Positions 16,442 through 24,946 of a stretch of 64,000 nucleotides of DNA are shown here, piece by piece; positions within the stretch are counted from its first letter, which is position 1, and each line of letters starts with the position of its first letter. A program made the translations under genes and the position numbers. The notes beneath the pieces are model-generated. The model worked only from the letters and a program-made list of their open reading frames with translations, did not search any database and had not been told where the DNA came from. This DNA is from Patescibacteria group bacterium (lineage in GTDB: Bacteria; Patescibacteria; Dojkabacteria; J137): assembly GCA_963169855.1 (NCBI GenBank), contig CAUJCN010000002.1:186001-250000 (forward strand), read 5' to 3'.

Positions 16442-16764
16442 TAGTTATAAAACATAATATCTAAAACATCGATGGTTGGAGTTTCGTAAGGATGAATTTC
16501 TTTTATTGCTTTGACGACTTCAACTAATCTATCTTTGGGACAAATCATTTCTACTTTATCCTCTGGTTCTCTAGACATTTTATTCTGACTTCCAATAAAG
16601 GGAGCTGCATTTTCACTGGGGAGGTAATTACCAAAACCTTTTGTAATAAATGCACAGTGAGTATAGTTGCCTACAACACCTGCCCCTGCGTGAGACATTG
16701 CCTCTATTAACTCGTCGGTATAGGCTTCTGGAATTGTCACAAAAATTTTATAGACTTCTTGCAT
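16441..16764 (-). CDS. NIF3 (YqfO)-type insert domain, stand-alone
   Basis: 107 aa resembling the PII/CutA-like domain inserted in some NIF3 proteins such as YqfO: YKIFVTIPEAYTDELIEAM, AGAGVVGNYTHCAFITKG, and HPYETPTIDVLDI. The conserved His-Pro-Tyr-Glu-Thr segment is intact. As a stand-alone domain it is usually a nucleotide- or metal-binding regulator of unknown role. Coupled to the GNAT gene by overlapping stop and start. Confidence 0.8.
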   Translation of the reverse strand: MQEVYKIFVTIPEAYTDELIEAMSHAGAGVVGNYTHCAFITKGFGNYLPSENAAPFIGSQNKMSREPEDKVEMICPKDRLVEVVKAIKEIHPYETPTIDVLDIMFYN

Positions 16765-16773
16765 ACAATTATT

Positions 16774-18051
16774 TTAACTATAAGGGCCGTATTGAGCAAT
16801 GACAACTAGAAACTTAATACTCATGATTACAAACGCTACATAAGGAATAAACCTGAACTTATCAGAAATAGTTAAATATTTACTTAACAATAGAATAACA
16901 ATAAACTGAACGACTAATACAATATTGTAGAGTAAACGGTCCCAATAGTTCCCCAAGCCAAAAAAGAAAAGAATAAACAGTCCCAGAAGTAGAAAGTATG
17001 GTCTAAATTCAGCGACAATCTCCTTCTTCTGACTTTTCTTTAAAACAAGTAATCCAATGTACAGGACAATCATCGTTAATAACGAAATCCACATTTCAGT
17101 AGTTTGAGATAGAATGAATGAGCGAATGTGATTAACAATATTTTGAATCCCTGCACCAAATCCATTCTCAAATCCATCCAGCACCCAAACAAATTGTCGG
17201 TAAGATTCCGCTGCATGATTAAAGTATGTGCCTGTTTTCCACTTTACTACCATCGGCCAAATAATAGTTGGTAAAGCTGTAAGAGTAATTATTATACCTA
17301 GTGGTAAATGTTTCAAAGGATTTAGTTTTCTCAAGTTAATATTTTTAAGTAAATATTGAAGTGCTAAAGCACCTGAAATCAAAACTACACTTGGGTAAAG
17401 TGTGGCCCCTAGACCAACTGAAGCAGCGATCAGATACTTTACTGAATTTTTTATTCCGTACTTATATTCATAGTAAATGATGGAAACAGAAGCAATTGGT
17501 ATTAGTGCATTAAAAATTTGCTGATGAGGAGTAAACACAAATGCTTTTACAACTTCATTTGAAGCAAGCGCTATAACTCCAGTTAGTATTAAAAACAGAC
17601 TGAATGATTCTTTCTTGGCAATTTTCAAGAATAAGAAAATACTTGTAAACAATAAAGAGAAATTGAAAAGAATGAATCCCGCAAGAAATCTTGCGTCAAT
17701 AAATAATCCAGTTTCGGCTGGTGGAAATCCTGTAACTTTTGATAATGCTATAAAGGGTAACGAGTATACAATTCCAGTTGGAATCACTCCAGGTCTACTC
17801 TGCAATAATTGACTTTCGTCAAAAACCGTTTTTGGATACTTCGCTAAATTAATTAACGCACTTGAATCGCAATTTAGAACAAACCCTGCAGAATCATTAA
17901 GTTCAATGTACACTCCACAAACTTGATCTATTCCTTCTCTTGGAGCTGGTGAGAATAAAAATGCAAATGGCAGTAAACAAAAGATTGCTGATGTGATTAA
18001 AAACCTGGAGTTGCTTCGAATTAACATGGAGGATTTTTTAAGAAGATTCAT
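16774..18051 (-). CDS. Polytopic membrane protein, glycosyltransferase-like topology
   Basis: 425 aa with about ten hydrophobic helices. The first large external loop (about residues 35-90) contains CGVYIELNDSAGFVLNCDSS and SRPGVIPTGIVYSLPFIALS, reminiscent of GT-C-type glycosyltransferases, but no clear DxD or equivalent catalytic motif was found. Either a polyprenyl-sugar-dependent transferase of the envelope or an uncharacterised membrane protein. Confidence 0.5.
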   Translation of the reverse strand: MNLLKKSSMLIRSNSRFLITSAIFCLLPFAFLFSPAPREGIDQVCGVYIELNDSAGFVLNCDSSALINLAKYPKTVFDESQLLQSRPGVIPTGIVYSLPFIALSKVTGFPPAETGLFIDARFLAGFILFNFSLLFTSIFLFLKIAKKESFSLFLILTGVIALASNEVVKAFVFTPHQQIFNALIPIASVSIIYYEYKYGIKNSVKYLIAASVGLGATLYPSVVLISGALALQYLLKNINLRKLNPLKHLPLGIIITLTALPTIIWPMVVKWKTGTYFNHAAESYRQFVWVLDGFENGFGAGIQNIVNHIRSFILSQTTEMWISLLTMIVLYIGLLVLKKSQKKEIVAEFRPYFLLLGLFILFFFGLGNYWDRLLYNIVLVVQFIVILLLSKYLTISDKFRFIPYVAFVIMSIKFLVVIAQYGPYS

Positions 18052-18132
18052 TCTAGATTAGTAATTTATTTTATCTTAACATTAAATTGATAAATTTAAA
18101 TCTGCTACATTACTGAGGTATAAATTCTGATT

Positions 18133-18783
18133 TTACAATATTCTTTGATCATAAGTTTCTTGATCGACTAAATATACTCCCGTACAGGTAATTAAGTTTA
18201 GCTGACTTTGAACTCCTGAATTTTGAGAGAATAGAAATTTCCCAGCATCTTCTGTATTAACTGTGATCACTTCTAACACTTTGAATTTCTTCGAAGTTCC
18301 GTCCCCTATCTCAATAGAAAATTCGTCATTTGGATTCAAAGAACCGAGATTTTTGAAAATCCCTCCTAAATTTGGACCATCTACATGACCATCAATAATA
18401 CTCAATCCTGTATCTCCAGGTCTGACGCTGTCTACAAACCATCCAGCAAAGTGAATATTTGGAGGAACCGCGATCTCTACATTCTGATCTACACCTACTT
18501 TTAAAACGTATCCTTCTGTGGAAATAGTTGGAAGATTAATATATTTAGGATCGGATTCTTTCCCATACCAGATATAATTTTCATCTGGTGGAACTTCATC
18601 AGGAATATCTGTGGAATGAGTTATTACAACATCATTAGGATCAACCACCTCTGGTTCAGATTGTGGAGGCTGCTTCTGAAAGATCAGTGAAGTGTGTTCG
18701 CTAGTTTCGATAACTACATAAGGATGAGCAACAGTTTCTTGATCTAGTTTAAGCCAGTAAAGCTCTCCTTGATTGATGGCCAT
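18133..18783 (-). CDS. Sortase-like domain with MazF/PemK-like N-terminus and no membrane anchor
   Basis: 216 aa from the ATG at 18781-18783, three bases after the SDR stop; a longer start at 18801 overlaps the SDR gene. Residues 80-216 are a class E-type sortase with the catalytic triad visible: His133 (IIDGHVDGP), Cys200 (LITCTG) and Arg214 (YDQRIL), though the protein ends at that strand. Residues 40-80 are the usual linker. In place of the N-terminal membrane helix there is a soluble stretch, MAINQGELYWLKLDQ through AHPYVVIE, that looks like the opening strand of a PemK/MazF toxin. Possibly a gene fusion or a broken gene; whether it is secreted is unclear. Confidence 0.65.
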   Translation of the reverse strand: MAINQGELYWLKLDQETVAHPYVVIETSEHTSLIFQKQPPQSEPEVVDPNDVVITHSTDIPDEVPPDENYIWYGKESDPKYINLPTISTEGYVLKVGVDQNVEIAVPPNIHFAGWFVDSVRPGDTGLSIIDGHVDGPNLGGIFKNLGSLNPNDEFSIEIGDGTSKKFKVLEVITVNTEDAGKFLFSQNSGVQSQLNLITCTGVYLVDQETYDQRIL

Positions 18784-18785
18784 AA

Positions 18786-19532
18786 TTAGTAAGTACTCCA
18801 TCCTCCATCAGCTACGAGAATCGCTCCATTTATAAAACTTGCCTCGTCGGAAGCTAAGAAAAGAGCTGCTTGTGCAACCTCCATAGGATCACCAATTTTT
18901 TGATTACCTTGATTTGAAAGCATTGATTTAATTAACTTACCCGCAGTAGAAAGATTAATACTGCCCGACATTATATTGGTATTCATTGCCCCTGGAGCTA
19001 CAGCATTACATCTAATACCAGATTTAGCATAAAAGTAAGCAGTATTTTTTGTAAGACCAACCACACCATGTTTACTTGCAGTGTATGCTGCTCCTGCTCT
19101 CCCACCTTCTAATCCTCCAATTGATGCTATATTCACAATAACCCCAGCCTTCTTTTTTTGAAAGATTTTGATTGCTTCTCTCATCATATAAAAAGTTCCT
19201 TTTAGATTTATATTAATCACTCTATCGAATATCTCATCTGATACATCACCAACGGGATCTAGTTTATCCATAACTCCTGCATTGTTTATTAGAATATCAA
19301 TCTCAGAATTTTCAAAAACTTTCTTCACATCATCTTTGTTTGAAATATCTGCAGTAACAGAAGTTACGGTTGATCCCTGCGGAAGCTCAGACATAAATTG
19401 AGCTAATGTTTGTTGGTTATAATCTATTGCGATTACATTAGCTCCCTGCTTCGCGAATAGGAGCGCGATCTCTTTACCTAAACCTGAGGCTGCTCCTGTA
19501 ACTATAGCCGTTTTATTTCGAAGTGATAACAT
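18786..19532 (-). CDS. Short-chain dehydrogenase/reductase
   Basis: 248-aa classical SDR: NAD(P)-binding TGAASGLGKE (residues 12-21), NNAGVM, catalytic Ser-Tyr-Lys with YTASKHG, and an ending typical of FabG-like oxidoreductases (ASFINGAILVADGGWSTY). Probably reduces a small carbonyl substrate. It lies directly upstream of the sortase-like gene; no functional link is evident. Confidence 0.88.
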   Translation of the reverse strand: MLSLRNKTAIVTGAASGLGKEIALLFAKQGANVIAIDYNQQTLAQFMSELPQGSTVTSVTADISNKDDVKKVFENSEIDILINNAGVMDKLDPVGDVSDEIFDRVININLKGTFYMMREAIKIFQKKKAGVIVNIASIGGLEGGRAGAAYTASKHGVVGLTKNTAYFYAKSGIRCNAVAPGAMNTNIMSGSINLSTAGKLIKSMLSNQGNQKIGDPMEVAQAALFLASDEASFINGAILVADGGWSTY

Positions 19533-19554
19533 AACTGGAGTGATAAGAAATAAA

Positions 19555-19995
19555 TTAACTAACAGCTTTCTTTACTAATTCAATAATTCTTTTTTCCTCG
19601 ACTGGGGTTAGCTTTAACAGTACAAACGATGTTGGCCACATGTTTCCATCATCTAAATTCGCTGAATCATTAAACCCTAATGTTGAATATCTTGCTTCGA
19701 ATTTGCTTCCTGCTTGGAAAAAACAAACTACTTTTCCATCAGCATTTGCGTATGCTGGCATACTGTACCAAGTTTTTGGGAATAACTGAGGAGCTGTTTC
19801 TGTAACAAGTTTATGAATTCTTTTTGCCATAGATTTATCCGGTTCTTTCATAAGTGCAATCACAGCATCAATGGCTTTTTCGCCTTCTGCTCTATTCTTA
19901 TTCATCTTTGCTTCTGCTCGTAACTCTTTTGCTCTTTCTCTCATTGCTTGTTTTTCGAAATCGGAAAATACTGGTTCTGCAGGTTTTGTTGCCAT
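19555..19995 (-). CDS. DUF1801 / YdhG-like protein
   Basis: 146 aa with the YdhG/DUF1801 pattern: IHKLVTETAPQLFPKTWYSMPAYAN, GKVVCFFQAGSKFEARYSTLGF. The N-terminus is a charged helix. Related proteins have been linked with iron handling in some Gram-positive bacteria, but the role here is unknown. No signal peptide or membrane helix. Confidence 0.7.
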   Translation of the reverse strand: MATKPAEPVFSDFEKQAMRERAKELRAEAKMNKNRAEGEKAIDAVIALMKEPDKSMAKRIHKLVTETAPQLFPKTWYSMPAYANADGKVVCFFQAGSKFEARYSTLGFNDSANLDDGNMWPTSFVLLKLTPVEEKRIIELVKKAVS

Positions 19996-20086
19996 ACTTT
20001 TTTATTAAGAGTTATTAAGATCATCTTATCAGAAAAGGTGATTTTGATAAATTTTTGTGTAAAATGTTAATAGTTAATAAAAGAAA

Positions 20087-20455
20087 ATGATTTCGACACA
20101 AATTCTAATTGCAGCTTTATGGGTAATGTTAATGCTCGTTTATCTACTTGGTGATGTTTTAAGAATATTCAGTGGAGACTTTAAACCCGGAGAAATTATG
20201 GGAAAGAAAGTAGGTCAAGCTGTGTGGTTGGGAATATCGATATTTATGTTAATTCCAATTCTAATGATCTTTTCTACTTTGACGTTGGATTATTCAGCAA
20301 ATAGGATCCTGAATATTGCTGTGGCAGCATTGTTCCTTGTCTTCAACCTGTTTGGTTTACCTAGCTACCCTTCTTGGTACGATAGATTCCTAATCGTTGT
20401 TGGATTGGTGTTTAATGTACTGACGATTGGTTACGCTTGGAATTGGGTTGTCTAA
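20087..20455 (+). CDS. Four-helix membrane protein (DUF6326-like)
   Basis: 122 aa with about four transmembrane helices, resembling the DUF6326 family from hydropathy and the WVMLMLVYLLGDVLRIFSG opening. Function unknown. Its stop codon overlaps the convergent UDG-like gene (20452/20455). Nothing else in the neighbourhood suggests a role. Confidence 0.5.
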   Translation: MISTQILIAALWVMLMLVYLLGDVLRIFSGDFKPGEIMGKKVGQAVWLGISIFMLIPILMIFSTLTLDYSANRILNIAVAALFLVFNLFGLPSYPSWYDRFLIVVGLVFNVLTIGYAWNWVV

Positions 20456-21294
20456 GTCTCACCAAAACCAGTAATAAGATCCTGTAATGCTTGTAGTGGT
20501 TTTCCTCCATTCAAAGAACGTGTTGGAGGAACTCCATGAACTTTTACATTAGGTACATTTTCTAAGTCAGAAACTAAAGTGCCGTCCACAGTCGCCGATC
20601 TTGCATACTCAGGAGCATTATCTCTACGCAGAATATTGTAAGCATCTTTTTGAAACACTAAAACATTACCCCCTTTAGGCATGAATTCTCTTATTATTTT
20701 AAGATGTTTTTGTTTTTCTGCTTGTTGGATTCTTTTAAACACATTCGATCCAAATAACCTCCGAACTCCAGAGACCCCTGTCCATGGTTCGGTACTTGGA
20801 GTCGAAGGCATGGAAATAAAAGATATGAAACCTAATCTAAATGGAGATTGATAATCCAACTCTAAAAGTTGAGTTCTTCTTGTTGAATTTAACTGCTCTC
20901 TTGATTGATTATGTAGTGTTTGATCAGTATTAAAATTTAAGAGTTGGATTTTTCTAAAGATCCTCCAAATTCTGTGTTCACGTCCATTACCTTCATACGA
21001 AAAAATCATTTTTAGATTGATAGAACTTGGTGCTGGATTTCCAAACATGAGTAACAGAGGCGATCGGCCATCATCTTTGTCAGGAATCATCCTTTCTGAA
21101 AGATATGTTATTCTGTGACCATCTTTAAACAAGACGCCATCATTCATCTCATCAGATTTGTAGAAACTATCCCATCTACCTTCGAAAGCTTTTCTATCTA
21201 ATTCGTCAGGATACAATTCGTTTAGATTTAGTACATACTTTTCTATCACATCATCATGTCTTTCTAAACTCAGTAAATTTCCAAAATCTTCCAT
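20452..21294 (-). CDS. Possible uracil-DNA-glycosylase-like protein
   Basis: 280 aa. The segment LLLMFGNPAPSSINLKMIF (near residue 85) recalls motif 1 of the uracil-DNA-glycosylase superfamily (the G-x-NP-x-P type of SMUG), and VKVHGVPPTRSLNGGKPL near the C-terminus may be the partner motif, though the usual HPS triplet is not clearly present. The call is therefore tentative. It is the last gene of a five-gene block (20452-23939) transcribed together with a deoxyribosyltransferase-like protein, a CYTH protein and a guanylate kinase. Confidence 0.4.
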   Translation of the reverse strand: MEDFGNLLSLERHDDVIEKYVLNLNELYPDELDRKAFEGRWDSFYKSDEMNDGVLFKDGHRITYLSERMIPDKDDGRSPLLLMFGNPAPSSINLKMIFSYEGNGREHRIWRIFRKIQLLNFNTDQTLHNQSREQLNSTRRTQLLELDYQSPFRLGFISFISMPSTPSTEPWTGVSGVRRLFGSNVFKRIQQAEKQKHLKIIREFMPKGGNVLVFQKDAYNILRRDNAPEYARSATVDGTLVSDLENVPNVKVHGVPPTRSLNGGKPLQALQDLITGFGET

Positions 21295-21297
21295 AAA

Positions 21298-21843
21298 TTA
21301 TTTATATGACTCTAGTAAATCATTAACGAGATCCATAATTTGGATTTCGTCTTCGACATTGATATCATATTCTACCCCTGTATTAGTAAAATCTTCAATA
21401 AAGTTTTTAACTTCCTCGGGTCTCCAATCATCAATTCTTTTAATCCTAATAGCTTTAACATTTCGAAGGATCAAGTGTTTGATATATGGATTTACTGAAT
21501 CCGAAAACATCGGTTTATATAGAAATAGAATTGGCTTATCGTGAAGTATTGCATAAGCGATTTCTATACTAGCACTAACTCCGATATATCCTATCTGATC
21601 AACGAATTTGTTATGAACAACGTGAATAGGATTTCTCTTGATTGCTTTAAAGAAATCTATCTCTACTGAATGGAAGTTCTTTTCTTCTGTAGGAATAAAA
21701 GTGACATCTATTCCGTTATGCTGACCGATAATTCCATCATTAAAAGGAAATTCAACAATAACTCCAGCAGACTCTAGTTTCTTTTTAAGTTCGAAAAGTC
21801 CATTTTCTAGCTTTGAAAATTTACCACCAAGTTGAGTTTTCAT
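21298..21843 (-). CDS. Nucleoside 2-deoxyribosyltransferase-like protein
   Basis: 181 aa. The motif GYIGVSASIEIAYAILHDKPI (residues 85-105) is characteristic of nucleoside 2-deoxyribosyltransferase-fold enzymes, with Glu94 at the nucleophile position. This copy keeps the Glu, in contrast to the two RHH-fused relatives at 939 and 24347. Enzymes of the fold cleave or exchange the N-glycosidic bond of nucleosides or dNMPs. Spacing to neighbours is only 3 and 9 bp, indicating a shared operon. Substrate not assignable. Confidence 0.7.
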   Translation of the reverse strand: MKTQLGGKFSKLENGLFELKKKLESAGVIVEFPFNDGIIGQHNGIDVTFIPTEEKNFHSVEIDFFKAIKRNPIHVVHNKFVDQIGYIGVSASIEIAYAILHDKPILFLYKPMFSDSVNPYIKHLILRNVKAIRIKRIDDWRPEEVKNFIEDFTNTGVEYDINVEDEIQIMDLVNDLLESYK

Positions 21844-21852
21844 ATGAGAATA

Positions 21853-22482
21853 TTAAATATTACAAGAAATAAATTCTTTCCATTGACTAAACCACTGATC
21901 AACTGATAATTTTGTAAAATCTACTTGAGTTTCTTCAATCTGATTAATTTTGTTGATGAATGAAATTGTATCTTCGGAATTGAGAACTTTTAAATTCTGA
22001 GCTAAGAAGAAATCTTCGATATCTTTTTCAGCTATAGTAGTTGAAGATTTCTCATCTACCGTCTTTTCAACTTCGACAAGGATTTCATCCATATGATGAT
22101 ACGAATCAATAGTTATGATGAGACCATTTAATTCATACTTTTTTCTAGTTACATACATTGATACAAAGTAGTTGAATCCTAGAGAAGTAAGCATGTTTAC
22201 AATTTCTGAAATCTCATCATTCTGAAAATGAATTTCGTTCTCTTTTCTACCAGAACTATCATGCCAATTTCCTTTCTTCACTGTGAATAGGGACTCATTT
22301 TTAGTTGTTCTAATTTTAATATCAAGATCATTGTTAGGATCGGAAGTAAAATCAGAGTTTTGAACTTTTACTAAAGTATATCTTTTAACTTCACTTAATT
22401 TCTTACTATTCGAATTTAAGTATATAAGAAGCTCATCGTTTTTGGCGTTTGATATCAAAGCACGTTTTTCAACTTCAATCAT
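21853..22482 (-). CDS. CYTH-domain protein (copy 3, divergent)
   Basis: 209-aa CYTH protein. Features: MIEVEKR (ExExK), DIKIRTTKN, LFTVKKGNW, YVTRKKYELNGLIITIDS and EILVEVEKT, which resemble class IV adenylate cyclase / thiamine triphosphatase-like strands. It is more canonical than the two other copies, with acidic and basic residues at the expected tunnel positions. It sits between the deoxyribosyltransferase-like and guanylate kinase genes, 9 bp from each. Confidence 0.78.
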   Translation of the reverse strand: MIEVEKRALISNAKNDELLIYLNSNSKKLSEVKRYTLVKVQNSDFTSDPNNDLDIKIRTTKNESLFTVKKGNWHDSSGRKENEIHFQNDEISEIVNMLTSLGFNYFVSMYVTRKKYELNGLIITIDSYHHMDEILVEVEKTVDEKSSTTIAEKDIEDFFLAQNLKVLNSEDTISFINKINQIEETQVDFTKLSVDQWFSQWKEFISCNI

Positions 22483-22491
22483 AGTAATATA

Positions 22492-23130
22492 TTAATAAAT
22501 ATGATGTAACTCCGTATTAAGATTAAGTATTTCAGCAACAATTGAATCCGCTGCTCCAGCAGGATTCTCAATCGAGTTTTCGACTAAATGCTCATAACTA
22601 ATGTGTTCCCTTAACTGCTCACTTGCAACATTTAATCTGTGCTCAATGACTGATTCATCTACATCGAATCCTCTATTTCTTGAAAGTATTCTTCTTCTAA
22701 TTTCTTCCAATGCTAACTCTATCCCATCATCTTTTAGTAATATTTCATTAGATACAGGACTGATGAAGTATCTCCTTGATGAAATTCCTAGTTCTGATAA
22801 TAATGCATTAAGCTTTACTCCTGATAAAACATCTAGATCTAAAATAGCAGTCTTCCCATCTCGAATAATTTCTATTATATCTATTAACCTTGTACCATAA
22901 TACCCATGTTTGAAATTTGTAAACTCTCCAAACTCTTGTCGTACTAACATCTCTTCAAATTCAATCTGAGATACAAAATTGTATGTAACTCCATTAATCT
23001 CATTTTTCCCAATAGATCTGGATGTATATCGAATTACTTTTGTAACTTTAGAATCAGATTTTTTTATTATTTGGTCAAGTACAGTTCCTTTTCCAACTGT
23101 ATTTGGTCCAGAAATTATTACTACATTCAT
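22492..23130 (-). CDS. gmk: Guanylate kinase-like nucleoside monophosphate kinase
   Basis: 212-aa P-loop kinase: ISGPNTVGKGT (Walker A), RYTSRSIGKNEINGVTYNF and EFTNFKHGYYGT, the nucleotide- and GMP-binding segments of guanylate kinase. Known function is phosphorylation of GMP/dGMP to the diphosphate. Its place in a block with CYTH and deoxyribosyltransferase-like genes could mean an accessory rather than housekeeping kinase, perhaps for a modified nucleotide. No second gmk is seen in the window. Confidence 0.85.
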   Translation of the reverse strand: MNVVIISGPNTVGKGTVLDQIIKKSDSKVTKVIRYTSRSIGKNEINGVTYNFVSQIEFEEMLVRQEFGEFTNFKHGYYGTRLIDIIEIIRDGKTAILDLDVLSGVKLNALLSELGISSRRYFISPVSNEILLKDDGIELALEEIRRRILSRNRGFDVDESVIEHRLNVASEQLREHISYEHLVENSIENPAGAADSIVAEILNLNTELHHIY

Positions 23131-23132
23131 AA

Positions 23133-23939
23133 CTAAAAGTTTTCAATAAATGAACACAATTGATTTGGTAAAGCAATTGTAACTTTTGCACTTGCAATAG
23201 AGTTTTGTTTTCTAGCTTCATCTCCACCCAATAGTTTTCTTGTTCTTTTAGAAGTTGCATCCCATAAACGTTCCATTGTTTTATCACTGTAACCCAGAGC
23301 TACATCAGCAAGATGAGCTTCTTCTTGATTATCGTTTAACCTATAAAATAGATGATCGCCCTTCAATTTAGTTCTAATTGCAAGTTCAAATACTGGAGCT
23401 TGCCGAGTTACTGGCATGTATTCCAGTGGGGCGAATGCTACCAACCAGGAAAGTACGTCCTCATCTCCGAGAGGCGTTCTTAAACCAATTGAAACTAAAT
23501 CACCTACAGGCTTTATATGTCCAACTCGGATATTTTTTAAACATACAAGAGAATTAACTATCCGAGAAACTTGTTCTGGAGTCGTTACATCTGGAAAAAG
23601 AAAACTAATAACTTCGTTATGCGGATCAGCAATTGCTTGCGATATCATTTCGTCTAATTCAGCAAGAGTCTGATCCTCTAAGTTTCTTATAATTTTGCTT
23701 TCCCAGCCAATCTCTTCCTGCTTATATGCAATTGATTGAGCAAAGACACAACCATTTTGACCAGTGTGATGCCAATGTTGCTGTATCATTTTTACAGAGT
23801 GATCATTTTCCCAAACTTCATCTGGTGCTTTAGCGTATCCTTTCCCTAAGCAGTACTCCTCGTAATCGTTTCTCGTAGGAAAACTATCTTCCCCCACAAT
23901 AAGAGATTTAGAAATAACATGGTTTATATTATCTCTCAT
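23133..23939 (-). CDS. Hypothetical protein of the nucleotide island
   Basis: 268 aa, not confidently recognised. It is soluble, with HWHHTGQNGCVFAQSIAY near residue 55 and LSWLVAFAPLEYMPVTRQAP near residue 165, which weakly recall YqcI/YcgG- or DUF6875-type proteins. First gene of the block 20452-23939. Spacing of 2 bp to the guanylate kinase gene implies co-translation. Confidence 0.5.
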   Translation of the reverse strand: MRDNINHVISKSLIVGEDSFPTRNDYEEYCLGKGYAKAPDEVWENDHSVKMIQQHWHHTGQNGCVFAQSIAYKQEEIGWESKIIRNLEDQTLAELDEMISQAIADPHNEVISFLFPDVTTPEQVSRIVNSLVCLKNIRVGHIKPVGDLVSIGLRTPLGDEDVLSWLVAFAPLEYMPVTRQAPVFELAIRTKLKGDHLFYRLNDNQEEAHLADVALGYSDKTMERLWDATSKRTRKLLGGDEARKQNSIASAKVTIALPNQLCSFIENF

Positions 23940-24087
23940 AATATTATTAGTAATAATTAAGTAGCTTATGAATTAATGCCTTTTACAACTAAATTCTGTG
24001 CGAGTACTTTTTTATTAAATGTCCTTTATTATGATTGCGAAAACTCGCCAATTCTCTTTCCCAGCAATACGATAGTGCCAATATTGA

Positions 24088-24214
24088 TTGACATTTTTTG
24101 AAGACTAATGTAGAATTATGATTGCAAGAAAAACACAGAGAACACTCTGATGTTAATCTTGGTACGAAGCTGATTGGTTTAGACCTCGAAATCAAAAACC
24201 AACCAGCTTTTTTT
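24088..24214 (+). ncRNA. Candidate small RNA with own promoter and terminator
   Basis: A strong promoter, TTGACA (24088-24093), 17 bp, TAGAAT (24111-24116), is followed after about 45 bases by a perfect intrinsic terminator: AAGCTGATTGGTTT (24167-24180) pairs with AAACCAACCAGCTT (24196-24209), with one mismatch, then T7 (24208-24214). The transcript of about 90 nt would also hold a 5' hairpin (CAGAG/CTCTG around 24136-24149). No good long ORF lies here; a 10-codon ORF (24118-24150) is possible, so a leader peptide cannot be excluded. Confidence 0.65.
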
Positions 24215-24217
24215 ACA

Positions 24218-24274
24218 TTGACTCTCCATACACACATGTGTATAATTATACAGTTATGTGTAATACCATGTGTA
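24218..24274 (+). promoter_or_regulatory. RHH-fusion gene promoter with three heptamer operators
   Basis: TTGACT (24218-24223), 17 bp, TATAAT (24241-24246) gives a near-consensus promoter. ATGTGTA occurs at 24236-24242 (within a near-palindrome TACACACATGTGTA over the spacer and -10), 24256-24262 and 24268-24274. Placement is ideal for repression by the RHH domain of the gene that follows at 24347. Confidence 0.75.
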
Positions 24275-24346
24275 TAAATATTACTATTGCAATTGATTTT
24301 ATGTCAAGCAATTTTGTCAATTATATTAATCAAATACATTAATTTC

Positions 24347-24946
24347 ATGAAAGTCTTCTTTAGTTGTTCAACAAACGATATCTTAAAACATAGAGAAAAT
24401 TACGAAACAATAGTAAAGACTATCTCAGAAGAAGGTCATGAATTAACAAGAGACTGGCTAAAACGTTCTGTTGACTTAGCTGCAAAGAATGAGCCTGAGT
24501 TAAATAGGGGTAATCACTACTCTTCAGTAATGTCGGCAATAATTGATGCAGACGTCGTTATTTTCGACAGTACTGTAAAAAGTATGAGCATAGGACATCA
24601 ACTAACTTTTGCTCTAGACAAATCAAAACCTGCACTACTACTTGCAAATATATCTGATAAAGCGATGGAAGATCTGTTTATCAGCGGTTCGAAATCCTCT
24701 TTCCTTACAATGAAAAACTACGCAAATGCAAAGGATCTTAAAGCATTAGTCAAAGACTTTTTAACAAAGAGTTCCTCAAAATCAAAAGTCCGATTTCAAA
24801 TAGTATTGGACAAGGAACAGAATGACTACCTTGAATGGGCAGCATTTAAATACAAGAAGAACAAAAGTGATATTGTAAAAGTATCTTTGAATAATTCCGC
24901 CGAACAAGACGAAGATTACAACCAAAGACTATCCAATCAACCCTAG
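24347..24946 (+). CDS. DNPH1/deoxyribosyltransferase-like domain fused to RHH domain (paralogue)
   Basis: 199 aa from the ATG at 24347 (a TTG 60 bp upstream is less likely). Same architecture as 939-1538: an N-terminal domain opening MKVFFSCST, IDADVVIFDST, then MSIGHQLTFAL with Gln85 in place of the catalytic Glu; C-terminal RHH from about 150 (VRFQIVLDKEQNDYLEWAAF, then KNKSDIVKVSLNN). The two proteins are about one-third identical by eye. It stands at the divergent side of a nucleotide-related operon and overlaps the convergent CYTH gene by 18 bp. I infer a ligand-sensing autorepressor; the cofactor may be a nucleoside or deoxynucleotide. Confidence 0.65.
   Translation: MKVFFSCSTNDILKHRENYETIVKTISEEGHELTRDWLKRSVDLAAKNEPELNRGNHYSSVMSAIIDADVVIFDSTVKSMSIGHQLTFALDKSKPALLLANISDKAMEDLFISGSKSSFLTMKNYANAKDLKALVKDFLTKSSSKSKVRFQIVLDKEQNDYLEWAAFKYKKNKSDIVKVSLNNSAEQDEDYNQRLSNQP

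Noticed and set aside
23989..24237. 82-codon minus-strand ORF in the intergenic region
   Set aside because: Low-quality composition, no start context, and it overlaps the promoter, sRNA and terminator on the other strand.
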